A DNA stretch of 64,000 nucleotides from Sediminibacterium sp. (GTDB lineage: Bacteria; Bacteroidota; Bacteroidia; Chitinophagales; Chitinophagaceae). The stretch is from positions 62,001-126,000 of the forward strand of contig JAEUVE010000003.1 in assembly GCA_016786865.1 (NCBI GenBank), read 5' to 3'. Numbering within the stretch: position 1 is the stretch's first letter; each line of letters opens with the position of its first letter. Below are positions 25,461 to 34,472 of this stretch, one piece after another. The translations under genes were made by a program, and so were the position numbers. Under the pieces are notes generated by a model, which searched no databases, was not told where the DNA came from, and saw only the letters and a list, made by a program, of their open reading frames with translations.

Positions 25461-26498
25461 TTAAGTTCTTAACGGTTTTTGATTCTTTTTATTGTTGTTA
25501 GGCATTAAAGTTTTTGGTGATTTTAACAGCTTGCCTGCCGGTTTGGCAACAGCGGGTTTCGCAGTTGCTTTTTGTTGAGCGGCTGCCGGCTTTATTGCTG
25601 CCGGAGGCAGAACGGTCTTTTTCACAGCAACACTGTCTGGCTTTTTGGCTGTTTGCGCCGAGTCGGTGGATGGCGGGAACATAGCCGTATTGCGGATCAG
25701 CGCCAGCGCCGAAGCCGAATCTGCATAGGCTTTTGCCGTACCCCTGCGAACTCCCACTACCTGGTTTTTAAACTGCAGGTCGATGGTTTCATAGGTATTG
25801 ATGCCGTATTGCAACCAGGCAGAACGATAAAAAGCTTTCAGTCTTTTGAATTTGTTTTCGAGATCGGAAGCGTCGCCAAAACGCACAATCTGATCTCCCA
25901 CCAGGGGAACAATTTCAAACTGGCGGTTGGGGGTAATATCGATCTGGGAAACCTGTGCAGAGAAAAAGGAATCAGCCTGAATGTAACCGGCCATTGCGAT
26001 CACCTGCTGCAGTAAAGCGGAATCCGTTTGCAGCTGTACTGGCAGGCCGGTGAATACAGGTACCCTGGCACTGAGTTTATTACTCAGCGGAAGCAATACG
26101 GCCGCTGTATCCAGGTAAAAAGACCGGCCATTGGTTTGAAACACCCGCGCCACGGGCTGTCTTTCTTCGATATTGATTTGCAGCACCTGGTTGTTGTTGA
26201 AAAACATTTCGGCATTCTTCACCCACTTGTTCTGTTCTACCTGCGATTCCATCTGCCGCAGACTCAGTTGTTCAATGGGGCGGCCAATCACCGCACCATT
26301 GGCATTCAGCAAGTCCAGCACATCTTTTTCGTCGATGAACAGGTGTTGTTCCGCACCGGTAATATCTATCCGCACTTCCCGGCACAGGCGGTGGTTCTTT
26401 TGCCGGATGGCTGCACCGGTAAGCACAATGAGCCCCATGCCGGCCAAAATCCAGCAGGTGCGCATCAATACTTTTTTCCAGTTCAGCGGTTGCTTCAT
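25461..26498 (-). CDS. ftsQ: Cell division protein FtsQ with basic C-terminal tail
   Basis: A 345-residue protein. A short cytoplasmic N-terminus and one helix (about residues 12-28) precede a POTRA-like region (IDITGAEQHLFIDEKDVLDL, about 43-110) and the beta domain with ERQPVARVFQTNGRSFYLD. The family part ends near residue 260. The last 60 residues are a Lys/Ala/Pro-rich low-complexity tail ending KNQKPLRT, rich in positive charge and lying outside the membrane. FtsQ scaffolds the divisome through FtsL/FtsB. It lies between murC (13 bases) and ftsA (11 bases). Confidence 0.92.
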   Translation of the reverse strand: MKQPLNWKKVLMRTCWILAGMGLIVLTGAAIRQKNHRLCREVRIDITGAEQHLFIDEKDVLDLLNANGAVIGRPIEQLSLRQMESQVEQNKWVKNAEMFFNNNQVLQINIEERQPVARVFQTNGRSFYLDTAAVLLPLSNKLSARVPVFTGLPVQLQTDSALLQQVIAMAGYIQADSFFSAQVSQIDITPNRQFEIVPLVGDQIVRFGDASDLENKFKRLKAFYRSAWLQYGINTYETIDLQFKNQVVGVRRGTAKAYADSASALALIRNTAMFPPSTDSAQTAKKPDSVAVKKTVLPPAAIKPAAAQQKATAKPAVAKPAGKLLKSPKTLMPNNNKKNQKPLRT

Positions 26499-26511
26499 GA
26501 AGAGCGAATTG

Positions 26512-27876
26512 TTATAAAATTTTTTCTAAAATAATTTTCACTTTGGGTACAATGGCATCAATGTCTCCGGCACCAGCCATCACCACCAGCCGGGGCTGGT
26601 GTTCTTCCATCCACTCCAGCAAGGCATTCTTCCCAATCACCCGTTTGTTGTCCAGTTTCATTTTATGGAGCAGCAGATCGCTGGTAACACCTTCTACCGG
26701 AAGCTCCCTAGCAGGATAAATCGGCAACAACAACACTTCATCTGCCTTGCTCAGGCTCTCTGCAAATCCATCTGCCTGGTCTTTCGTTCTGCTGAAAAGA
26801 TGCGGCTGAAATACCAGGGTCAGTTTTTCGCCGGGAAAAATGCTGCGCACTCCGGAGATCAGTGCATTCAGTTCTTCGGGATGGTGTGCATAATCATCGA
26901 TCAGCACATGCTGTTCTGTTTTCAATGCATATTCAAACCTTCTTCTCACGCCTTTAAAGGATTCCACCGCCGCCCTTATTTTATCGTCTTCGATGCCAAT
27001 ATGTTTGGCTACGGTAACAGCAGCCAGGATATTATCGATATTGTGTAAACCGCCCATGTGCAGTACCATCCGGTCCAGTTGCCAACCCTTACCCATAATG
27101 GAAAAATGATAGCTGCCGTTGTTCACTTCCAGGTTGCTTACAGATACGTCTGCAGCAGGATTTCTGTGGTCGTAGGTATAATGATGCGCAGCCTGTAATT
27201 CATTTTCGCGGGTAAGCCCGAGTTTGGTTACCAGGCAGCCACCGGGCTTCAGTTTTTGAGAGAACTGTACAAATGCATTTTCCACTTCTGCGGCGGTGCC
27301 ATAAATATCCAGGTGATCCGGATCCATGGAAGTGATCACGGCAATATCCGGAAACAGTTTCAGAAAACTGCGGTCGTATTCATCCGCCTCTACCACCACC
27401 ACGTTGCGGTCGTGGCTCCAGAAATTGGTATTGTAGTTGGCCGCAATACCACCCAGGAAAGCATTGCAACCATATTCGGAATCGCGCAGGATATGCGCAA
27501 TCATAGAAGTAACGGTTGTTTTACCATGGGTGCCTGCCACACAAATATTGAATGCATTTTCGGTGATCCACTGCAGTATATCGCTGCGCTTCACCACCGT
27601 GTAGCCGTTGTTGCGGTAAAAAACCAGTTCCGCATGCTGCGCAGGAATAGCAGGTGTATACACCACTACATCCACTTCTTTGGGCGCCAGATCTAGGTTC
27701 TCCGTATAGTGAATTGCAATGCCTTCTTTTTCGAGCGCTGCAGTTAAAGGGGTTTCCGTTCTGTCGTATCCGCTCACGCGAACCCCCTTCGATACAAAAT
27801 ACCTGGCCAGGGCGCTCATTCCAATGCCACCGATGCCAATAAAATAAATGTTCCGTATCTGCGTCAGTTTGTTCAT
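26512..27876 (-). CDS. murC: UDP-N-acetylmuramate--L-alanine ligase
   Basis: A 454-residue Mur ligase. The N-terminal nucleotide-sugar fold starts IYFIGIGGIGMSALARY. The ATP loop is AGTHGKTTVTSMI, the central motif EADEYDRSF binds Mg-ATP, and the C-terminal domain includes DDYAHHPEE. It adds L-Ala to UDP-MurNAc in the cytoplasm, the first peptide step of peptidoglycan synthesis. Its start overlaps the end of murG by four bases (ATGA type), so the two are translationally coupled. Confidence 0.97.
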   Translation of the reverse strand: MNKLTQIRNIYFIGIGGIGMSALARYFVSKGVRVSGYDRTETPLTAALEKEGIAIHYTENLDLAPKEVDVVVYTPAIPAQHAELVFYRNNGYTVVKRSDILQWITENAFNICVAGTHGKTTVTSMIAHILRDSEYGCNAFLGGIAANYNTNFWSHDRNVVVVEADEYDRSFLKLFPDIAVITSMDPDHLDIYGTAAEVENAFVQFSQKLKPGGCLVTKLGLTRENELQAAHHYTYDHRNPAADVSVSNLEVNNGSYHFSIMGKGWQLDRMVLHMGGLHNIDNILAAVTVAKHIGIEDDKIRAAVESFKGVRRRFEYALKTEQHVLIDDYAHHPEELNALISGVRSIFPGEKLTLVFQPHLFSRTKDQADGFAESLSKADEVLLLPIYPARELPVEGVTSDLLLHKMKLDNKRVIGKNALLEWMEEHQPRLVVMAGAGDIDAIVPKVKIILEKIL

Positions 27877-28964
27877 GCAATTGTTTTCAAAATTTCACGG
27901 GCAATCAGTTGGTCTGCATCCACCCTGCCAAAGGAGCGAAGCTGCTGCACCAGGGATTCCTGTACTGCTGAATTCAGTGCAAGCGACACCACTGTGTTCA
28001 CCAGGGAAGCAGCGGCATCTGCATCTTTCACCATCAGGGCCGCACCTGCCTGTACCAGTTGCAAGGCATTGGCCGTCTGGTGATCTTCTGCAGCAAAAGG
28101 AAAAGGAACCAGCACCGCCGGTTTGGCTACCACTGCAATTTCCGTAACAGCCATAGCGCCAGCCCTGCTCACAATTACATCCGCAGCAGCATAGCCATAT
28201 TCCATTTCCTGAATGAATTCATTTACCCAAATATGTTGTTTACCTGCGGCAGCCTGTGCATAGGTTGCAGCCTGTACTTTTCCGGTTTGCCAGATCAGCT
28301 GCAGGTTGTTCTTTTCAAAAGCATCCAGACCGTTGAGTATGGCCTGGTTGATGCTGGCAGCACCCAGGCTTCCGCCCACAACCAGTACCGTTTTACGGTT
28401 GGCATCCAGACCAAAAAAAGACAAGGCCTCCTGCCGATTCAAATGGCTGTTGGCAATGGCACTTCGGATAGGATTACCCGAAACCGTAATCTTAGCGGCA
28501 GGAAAGAATTTTTCCATACCGGGCGTTGCCACAAAAATGCGGGTGGCATTTTTCCCGAGCAGGATATTGGATTTACCTGCAAAAGAATTGCTCTCGTGAA
28601 TAAAGGTTTTAATACCCCTGGATTGCGCGTACCGCAATACAGGGAAGGAAGAATATCCGCCTACCCCGATCACGGCATCGGGCTGAAATTTTTTGAAGAT
28701 ATTCCTTACCTGTAAAAAACTGAGGACCAGTTTGTACGGCAGGCCAATATTGCTGAGTAAAGAAGAACGGTTGAAGCCTGCAATGTCGAGGCCTTCTATG
28801 GCATAGCCGGCCTTGGGCACTTTCTCCATTTCCATTTTCCCTTTGGCGCCCACGAACAGGAAAGCCGCATCGGGCATCTGTTGTTTGATGGCATTGGCAA
28901 TGGCAATGGCCGGAAAAATATGTCCGCCTGTACCTCCTCCTGCTATGATAAAACGTTTACTCAA
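27873..28964 (-). CDS. murG: UDP-GlcNAc--lipid I GlcNAc transferase MurG
   Basis: A 363-residue GT28 enzyme. The N-terminal GGGTGGHIFPAIAIANA is the MurG lipid-facing glycine loop. VIGVGGYSSFPVLR and the C-domain VSRAGAMAVTEIAVVAKPAVLVPFP contain the UDP-GlcNAc-binding residues. It converts lipid I to lipid II at the cytoplasmic face of the membrane. It begins 6 bases after ftsW and overlaps murC by four bases. Confidence 0.97.
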   Translation of the reverse strand: MSKRFIIAGGGTGGHIFPAIAIANAIKQQMPDAAFLFVGAKGKMEMEKVPKAGYAIEGLDIAGFNRSSLLSNIGLPYKLVLSFLQVRNIFKKFQPDAVIGVGGYSSFPVLRYAQSRGIKTFIHESNSFAGKSNILLGKNATRIFVATPGMEKFFPAAKITVSGNPIRSAIANSHLNRQEALSFFGLDANRKTVLVVGGSLGAASINQAILNGLDAFEKNNLQLIWQTGKVQAATYAQAAAGKQHIWVNEFIQEMEYGYAAADVIVSRAGAMAVTEIAVVAKPAVLVPFPFAAEDHQTANALQLVQAGAALMVKDADAAASLVNTVVSLALNSAVQESLVQQLRSFGRVDADQLIAREILKTIA

Positions 28965-28970
28965 AGTAGA

Positions 28971-30296
28971 TCAATTGTTTTTATTGGTTGTGGCTGCCAC
29001 AGCTGTTGCCGTACTTTGCGCCACCGGCTGCGGCACCGGTTCAGCCGGAATTTTTCCTTCCAGCTGCTCTACATTTCGGGCTACACTCAATACAATACCA
29101 ATGGCGGCGCAGGTAAACAGAAAGGAACTACCTCCCATACTCACCAGCGGAAGCGTAACACCGGTAACCGGTACCAGGTTTACGTTTACAGCCATATTTG
29201 CGATGGCCTGAATAACCAGGGTAAAGCTCAGCCCCAATGCAAGAAAGGCGCCGAAGGCATACGGACATCGTCTGAATATTTTAATACACCTGAACAAAAA
29301 AACCAGGTAAATAAAAATCATGAAAGCGCCACCCAGCAATCCATACTCTTCTATAATGATCGAATAAATAAAGTCGTTGTAAGCCTGCGGCAGAAAATTG
29401 CGCTGCTGGCTGTTGCCGGGGCCAAGCCCAATGAGTACACCACCGTTGGCGATGGCAATTTTAGCCTGCTGAACCTGGTAAGGGGTTTCCTTGTCGCCCG
29501 CATACATAAAGTCCTGCACCCGTTTTACCCAGGTACCAAAGCGGCCCATCGATTTCATTTTTTCGGTCATCACCGGCTGGGCAAGATCATCTTTCACTTT
29601 GCCATTGTAGGTAAGCACCGCTACCGAAATGATGAAGACCACCGGAATCATGGCAACGAGCACAGTCAGTAAAATATGTTTGATGCTCACCCTACCGATA
29701 AACATCAGCAACAGTGCGGTGGCACCGGTAAGCAATGCGTTGGAAAGGTTGGCAGGCATGATGAGGGCACAAATAATTAAAACGGGCGTAACTACCGGAA
29801 TAAAGCCTTTCTTGAAATCCTTGATCACTTCCTGCTTTTTACTCAGGAGTTTGGAAATGTACATGAACAGGGCCAGTTTGGCGAAATCACTGGTTTGAAT
29901 GGTCATGTTGATGATGGGCAGTTTAATCCAGCGGCTTCCTTCATTGATCCTTGCGCCAAAGAAAAGGGTATACAGCAACAGGGGAACAGAAATCAGGAAC
30001 AGCAGGGTAGCTACTTTGGAAAACACTGCATAGTTCACCCGGTGTAAAAAATAAATGATCAACAGCCCGAGCATGGTAAAAGACAACTGCTTGAACAGGT
30101 AAATATTGGCGTTCCCTTTATACATCTTATACGCCAGCGACCCGGTAGCGCTGTACACGACCAGGATGCTCACCAGCGACAACACCACTACTATACCCCA
30201 GATGTATTTATCACCCCGGGTACGATTAACCAGCTGGCTGCGCATCCCCTCTACCGAAGGGATCTGAGAAAAAAGGGTATCGTTGATTTCAGGCAC
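28971..30296 (-). CDS. ftsW: SEDS glycosyltransferase FtsW
   Basis: A 441-residue membrane protein of the SEDS family with about ten helices. Diagnostic segments are INEGSRWIKL, LGPGNSQQRNFLPQAYNDFIYSIIIEEYGL (the catalytic-loop region, given here in its family context at about residues 295-325) and the C-terminal VTGVTLPLVSMGGSSFL. It polymerises septal glycan together with the FtsI transpeptidase at 34473-36584. The C-terminal 40 residues are a Pro/Ala/Thr-rich cytoplasmic tail. It starts 16 bases after murD. Confidence 0.95.
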   Translation of the reverse strand: MPEINDTLFSQIPSVEGMRSQLVNRTRGDKYIWGIVVVLSLVSILVVYSATGSLAYKMYKGNANIYLFKQLSFTMLGLLIIYFLHRVNYAVFSKVATLLFLISVPLLLYTLFFGARINEGSRWIKLPIINMTIQTSDFAKLALFMYISKLLSKKQEVIKDFKKGFIPVVTPVLIICALIMPANLSNALLTGATALLLMFIGRVSIKHILLTVLVAMIPVVFIISVAVLTYNGKVKDDLAQPVMTEKMKSMGRFGTWVKRVQDFMYAGDKETPYQVQQAKIAIANGGVLIGLGPGNSQQRNFLPQAYNDFIYSIIIEEYGLLGGAFMIFIYLVFLFRCIKIFRRCPYAFGAFLALGLSFTLVIQAIANMAVNVNLVPVTGVTLPLVSMGGSSFLFTCAAIGIVLSVARNVEQLEGKIPAEPVPQPVAQSTATAVAATTNKNN

Positions 30297-30312
30297 GGAT
30301 CGGATTGTTTTA

Positions 30313-31653
30313 TCAGAGTTCCTTTACAGCTTCTTTGAACTGGGTTCCCCTGTCTTCGTAATTTTTGAACAAATCAAAACTTGCACAGGCGGGGCTCAGC
30401 AATACCACATCGTCTTTTGCGGCGGCGCGGAATGCAGCATTTACGGCTTTCTTGGCACTGTCTGTTTCCACTATAACAGGCACGATGTCTTTGAAAGCTT
30501 CGATAATTTTTTTATTGTCTACACCCATGCAAATAATGGCTTTCACTTTTTCCTTTACCAGGTCTTCGATCAGGGAATAATCGTTGCCCTTATCGGTACC
30601 TCCCAGGATGAGGATGGTAGGCTTGTTCATGCTCTCGAGCGCATACCAGGTGCTGTTTACATTGGTGGCTTTGCTGTCGTTGATGAACTCAACGCCGCGC
30701 ACCATGGCAACAAACTCCATGCGGTGTTCGAGGCTGTTGAAATTCTTAACGGCTTCGCGGATCTTTTCCTTTCGGATACCGATGGTAGCCGCTGCAATAC
30801 CCGCTGCCATTGTATTAGACTGATTATGCTTGCCTTTCAGGGCAAAATCATAAATACTCATGCTTACTCTTTCTTCCTGGATGCGCAGCATCATCTGATC
30901 GCCTTTGATGTAGCCGCCTTTTTTAACTTCTTGTTTCATAGAGAATGGTAGTGGGTTAGTATGTAAGGTTAGTAATGGTAGCTTTTTCATGATTACTTCA
31001 TCGTCTTCGTTGTAGATAAAGTAATCGTTCATGGTCTGGTTCTGAATTATTTTAAACTTGCTGTTGATGTAGTTTTCGAATTTGTACTCGTAGCGGTCCA
31101 GGTGGTCTTCGGTGATGTTTAGTAACACACTTACATCCGGACGGAAGGTTTGGATATCATCGAGCTGGAAAGAACTGATTTCGGCTATGTACCATGCTTT
31201 GGGCGCTTCGGCCACCTGTTTGGCAAAGGAGTAACCAATATTGCCTACCAGTGCACAATCCAGACCGGCTGTTTTACAGATATGGTAAATGAGCGAAGTG
31301 GTGGTACTCTTACCGTTGCTTCCCGTGATCGCAACAATTTTACTGTTGCCCTTGTGCCGGTAAGCCAGTTCAATTTCACTGATCACCGGAATACCTTTAG
31401 CGCGAATGGCTTTAACCATTTCATTCTTCTCGGGAATGCCGGGGCTCTTCATTACTTCATCGGCAGCAAGAATCCGCTCAACGCTGTGGCTGCCTTCTTC
31501 AAAAGCAATACCCATGCTTTGCAGCTCGTTGCGGTATTTATCTTTCAGCGAACCCGCATCACTCAGGAATACATCGTAGCCCTGTTGCTTTGCCAGTATG
31601 GCTGCACCAACACCGCTTTCGCCTCCGCCTAATATGATGATCTTTTTCTGCAC
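30313..31653 (-). CDS. murD: UDP-N-acetylmuramoylalanine--D-glutamate ligase
   Basis: A 446-residue Mur ligase. The N-terminal dinucleotide-like fold is LGGGESGVGAAILAK, the ATP loop is TGSNGKSTTTSLI, and EISSFQLDDI and NITEDHLDRY are the central Mg/substrate motifs. The C-terminal LLSPACASFDLFKNYEDRG segment is the standard MurD ending. It adds D-Glu to UDP-MurNAc-L-Ala. It sits 6 bases after mraY and 16 before ftsW. Confidence 0.97.
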   Translation of the reverse strand: MQKKIIILGGGESGVGAAILAKQQGYDVFLSDAGSLKDKYRNELQSMGIAFEEGSHSVERILAADEVMKSPGIPEKNEMVKAIRAKGIPVISEIELAYRHKGNSKIVAITGSNGKSTTTSLIYHICKTAGLDCALVGNIGYSFAKQVAEAPKAWYIAEISSFQLDDIQTFRPDVSVLLNITEDHLDRYEYKFENYINSKFKIIQNQTMNDYFIYNEDDEVIMKKLPLLTLHTNPLPFSMKQEVKKGGYIKGDQMMLRIQEERVSMSIYDFALKGKHNQSNTMAAGIAAATIGIRKEKIREAVKNFNSLEHRMEFVAMVRGVEFINDSKATNVNSTWYALESMNKPTILILGGTDKGNDYSLIEDLVKEKVKAIICMGVDNKKIIEAFKDIVPVIVETDSAKKAVNAAFRAAAKDDVVLLSPACASFDLFKNYEDRGTQFKEAVKEL

Positions 31654-31659
31654 AGTAGA

Positions 31660-32976
31660 TTATCTCATTTTTAAAGTGATGATCGAAAACACAACCAGCA
31701 AAACGGTCACGATCCAGAAGCGAACCGCAATCTTGCTTTCGTGAAATCCTTTTTTCTGGTAATGATGGTGAAGCGGACTCATCAGGAATACCCTGCGGCC
31801 CTCACCGAATTTTTTCTTGGTGTATTTAAAATAGCTGACCTGTATAATCACACTCAGGTTCTCGATCAGGAACACGCCGCAGAAAATGGGAATCAGCCAC
31901 TCCTTGCGCACAATGATAGCCAGAGAAGCAATGATACCACCCAGGGCAAGGCTACCGGTATCGCCCATGAAAACCTGTGCAGGATAAGCGTTGTACCAGA
32001 GGAAACCGATACAGGCACCTACGAAGGCAGCCGCAAAAATAGACAGCTCACCCAGGTTGGGGATGTACATGATGTTGAGGTAATCGGCAAACTTATAGTT
32101 ACCGCTCACATAAATGAATACCAGTAAACCCGCACCAATAATGGCGCTTACACCTGCTGCAAGGCCATCCAGCCCATCGGTAAGATTGGCTCCGTTGCTC
32201 ACCGCAGTAATGATCAGGGTTACAATCAGGATATATACAATCCAGGTATATTTTTCTGCACCGGGTCCTATCCAGCTGATCAGCTTGCTGTAATTGAACT
32301 CGTGGTTTTTAACAAAGGGAATCGTAGTGATGGGGGTTTTCACTTTCACAAAACTTCTTTCCACGCCATCCATTTCTCTTACAATCACGGTGGAATCTTT
32401 GGCAAAACGTTCTCCCTGCTTCAGTACGCTTACTTTTCTTTCGGAACCAATCACTTCTCTTTCTACGGTAACTGCATTGCTGAAATAGAGTGTAGCGCCA
32501 ATGATCACACCCAAACCAACCTGCCCGATGATTTTGGAAATACCGGCCAGACCGTCAGAATCTTTTTTCTTATAAGCCGTACCCAGTTTCTGTGCAGCCC
32601 GGCGTGCACGGATCTTCAGCAGATCATCGAGAAAACCAATTACGCCCAGCCAAACGGTACAGAGTACCATCAGGCGGATGTACACTTTATCGAGGTTGGC
32701 GAACAGGAGTGTAGGAATCAGGATACTCAGCAGGATGATGATTCCACCCATGGTAGGTGTTCCTTTTTTCTGCTGCTCTCCCTGAAGACCCAACTCGCGA
32801 ACAGATTCACCAATCTGTTTTTTCTGCAGGTACAGGATAATGCGTTTACCATATACCGTTGCTATCACCAGCGATAACAGGATAGCCATGGCAATTCTGA
32901 AAGTCAGAAACTGAAACAGGCCCGCTCCGGGAATGTCGAAAGACTGTTTCAGCCAGGTGAATAATTGGTAAAGCAT
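31660..32976 (-). CDS. mraY: Phospho-N-acetylmuramoyl-pentapeptide transferase MraY with a long loop insert
   Basis: A 438-residue polytopic enzyme that makes lipid I from UDP-MurNAc-pentapeptide and undecaprenyl phosphate. Motifs include [20 protein letters not shown] (the DD pair), [27 protein letters not shown] and [11 protein letters not shown] (the HHH site). It is about 75 residues longer than E. coli MraY. The extra residues form a charged loop at about 170-245 between helices, containing [14 protein letters not shown] and [15 protein letters not shown]. This insert is in keeping with Bacteroidota MraY proteins. It follows murE by 10 bases. Confidence 0.96.
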   Translation of the reverse strand: MLYQLFTWLKQSFDIPGAGLFQFLTFRIAMAILLSLVIATVYGKRIILYLQKKQIGESVRELGLQGEQQKKGTPTMGGIIILLSILIPTLLFANLDKVYIRLMVLCTVWLGVIGFLDDLLKIRARRAAQKLGTAYKKKDSDGLAGISKIIGQVGLGVIIGATLYFSNAVTVEREVIGSERKVSVLKQGERFAKDSTVIVREMDGVERSFVKVKTPITTIPFVKNHEFNYSKLISWIGPGAEKYTWIVYILIVTLIITAVSNGANLTDGLDGLAAGVSAIIGAGLLVFIYVSGNYKFADYLNIMYIPNLGELSIFAAAFVGACIGFLWYNAYPAQVFMGDTGSLALGGIIASLAIIVRKEWLIPIFCGVFLIENLSVIIQVSYFKYTKKKFGEGRRVFLMSPLHHHYQKKGFHESKIAVRFWIVTVLLVVFSIITLKMR

Positions 32977-32986
32977 AGGTATGCGT

Positions 32987-34459
32987 TTAAAGTGGTTGTT
33001 GGTTTTTGTTGTTAAAAGCTTCCTGCAATACCAGTTTATCGTCGAAAGGATGCTTCACTCCGTTGATGTCCTGGTATTTTTCATGACCCTTTCCTGCCAC
33101 CAGCACAATGTCTTCCGGTTTGGCAAAAGCCACCGCCTGAACAATGGCTTCTTTACGGTCGGTGATCGTGATGTATTTTCTTTTGGCCGCACTGCTCAGT
33201 CCGGTTTCCATATCGCGCAGAATCTGCTCCGGATCTTCCGTACGCGGATTGTCGCTGGTGAGGATTACCCGGTCGCTAAGATCGCATGCAGCCTGGGCCA
33301 TCACCGGGCGTTTGGTTTTATCGCGGTCGCCGCCACACCCCACCACCGTAATGATCTGCTCATGTCCCTTGCGCAGTTTTTTAATGGTGGTCAGTACATT
33401 CTCCAATGCATCCGGAGTATGTGCATAGTCTACAATTCCGATCACGCCATTTTTGCTGATGATGTAATCAAAGCGACCTTCGGCTCCGCTCAGCATACTC
33501 AGCGCCGTAAGTACTTCGTCGCTGTCTTCACCCAAACAAACCGCCGCACCGTATACTGCGAGCAGGTTATAGGCATTGAACTCACCAATCAGTCTAAAAT
33601 GCACTTCCTTCTCATTCACGGTCATTACCAGACCGGTTAGTGCATTTTCAAGAATCTTTCCTTTGAAAGCAGCCATGGTTTTAAGGCTGTAGAAATATTT
33701 TTTTGCAACCGTGTTCTGCAGCATCACTTCACCGCGTTTATCGTCTGCATTGGAAATGGCAAAAGCGCCGGCGGGCAAACCGTCGAAAAAACTTTTCTTT
33801 ACCCGGATGTATTCATCAAAGGTTTTGTGGTAGTCGAGGTGATCGTGTGTGATGTTGCTGAACAGCGCACCTGCAAAGGTTAAGCCGGTGATGCGGTGCT
33901 GGTGAATGGCATGGCTGCTGCATTCCATGAACACATGCGTACAACCCTCACGTTGCATCTGGTTCAGCAAAGCATTCAGGCTGATGGCATCCGGCGTGGT
34001 ATGTGTGGCAGGAATCACCAGGTCATCAATCTGATTTTGCACCGTACTGATTAAACCGCAGCGATAGCCCAGCTGTCTGAACAATTTAAAGAGAACGGTG
34101 GCAATGGTGGTTTTACCATTGGTACCGGTAACACCCACCAGTTTAATTTTGGCAGAAGGATGATCAAAGAAAGCCGTAGCCATTAAAGCAGCAGCTTCCT
34201 GTGTATCGTTAACCTGCACATATACAACACCTGCAGCTTTTTCATTGGGCATGGTATCACAAACCACGGCAACAGCGCCTGCATTGATGGCCCGGGTAAT
34301 AAACAGGTGACCATCGGACTGAACGCCCCTGATGGCAACAAATACAGCTCCTGCGCCCACTTTGCGGGAATCTATTTCGATCGCTGAAACCTGAATCTGC
34401 AAATCGCCGAGCGATTCTTTGATCCGGATGGCCTGTAGCAGTTGCTGTAATGTTTTCAT
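32987..34459 (-). CDS. murE: UDP-MurNAc-L-Ala-D-Glu--meso-diaminopimelate ligase
   Basis: A 490-residue Mur ligase. The ATP loop is [26 protein letters not shown] and [10 protein letters not shown] are the central Mg and carbamylated-Lys neighbourhoods. SDNPRTEDP contains the DNPR motif that selects meso-diaminopimelate over lysine, so the peptidoglycan is predicted to be DAP-type. The start is ATG 34459; an in-frame TTG at 34471 would overlap the end of ftsI. It is preceded by ftsI with a 13-base gap. Confidence 0.96.
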   Translation of the reverse strand: MKTLQQLLQAIRIKESLGDLQIQVSAIEIDSRKVGAGAVFVAIRGVQSDGHLFITRAINAGAVAVVCDTMPNEKAAGVVYVQVNDTQEAAALMATAFFDHPSAKIKLVGVTGTNGKTTIATVLFKLFRQLGYRCGLISTVQNQIDDLVIPATHTTPDAISLNALLNQMQREGCTHVFMECSSHAIHQHRITGLTFAGALFSNITHDHLDYHKTFDEYIRVKKSFFDGLPAGAFAISNADDKRGEVMLQNTVAKKYFYSLKTMAAFKGKILENALTGLVMTVNEKEVHFRLIGEFNAYNLLAVYGAAVCLGEDSDEVLTALSMLSGAEGRFDYIISKNGVIGIVDYAHTPDALENVLTTIKKLRKGHEQIITVVGCGGDRDKTKRPVMAQAACDLSDRVILTSDNPRTEDPEQILRDMETGLSSAAKRKYITITDRKEAIVQAVAFAKPEDIVLVAGKGHEKYQDINGVKHPFDDKLVLQEAFNNKNQQPL

Positions 34460-34472
34460 ATTGTTATACAAA

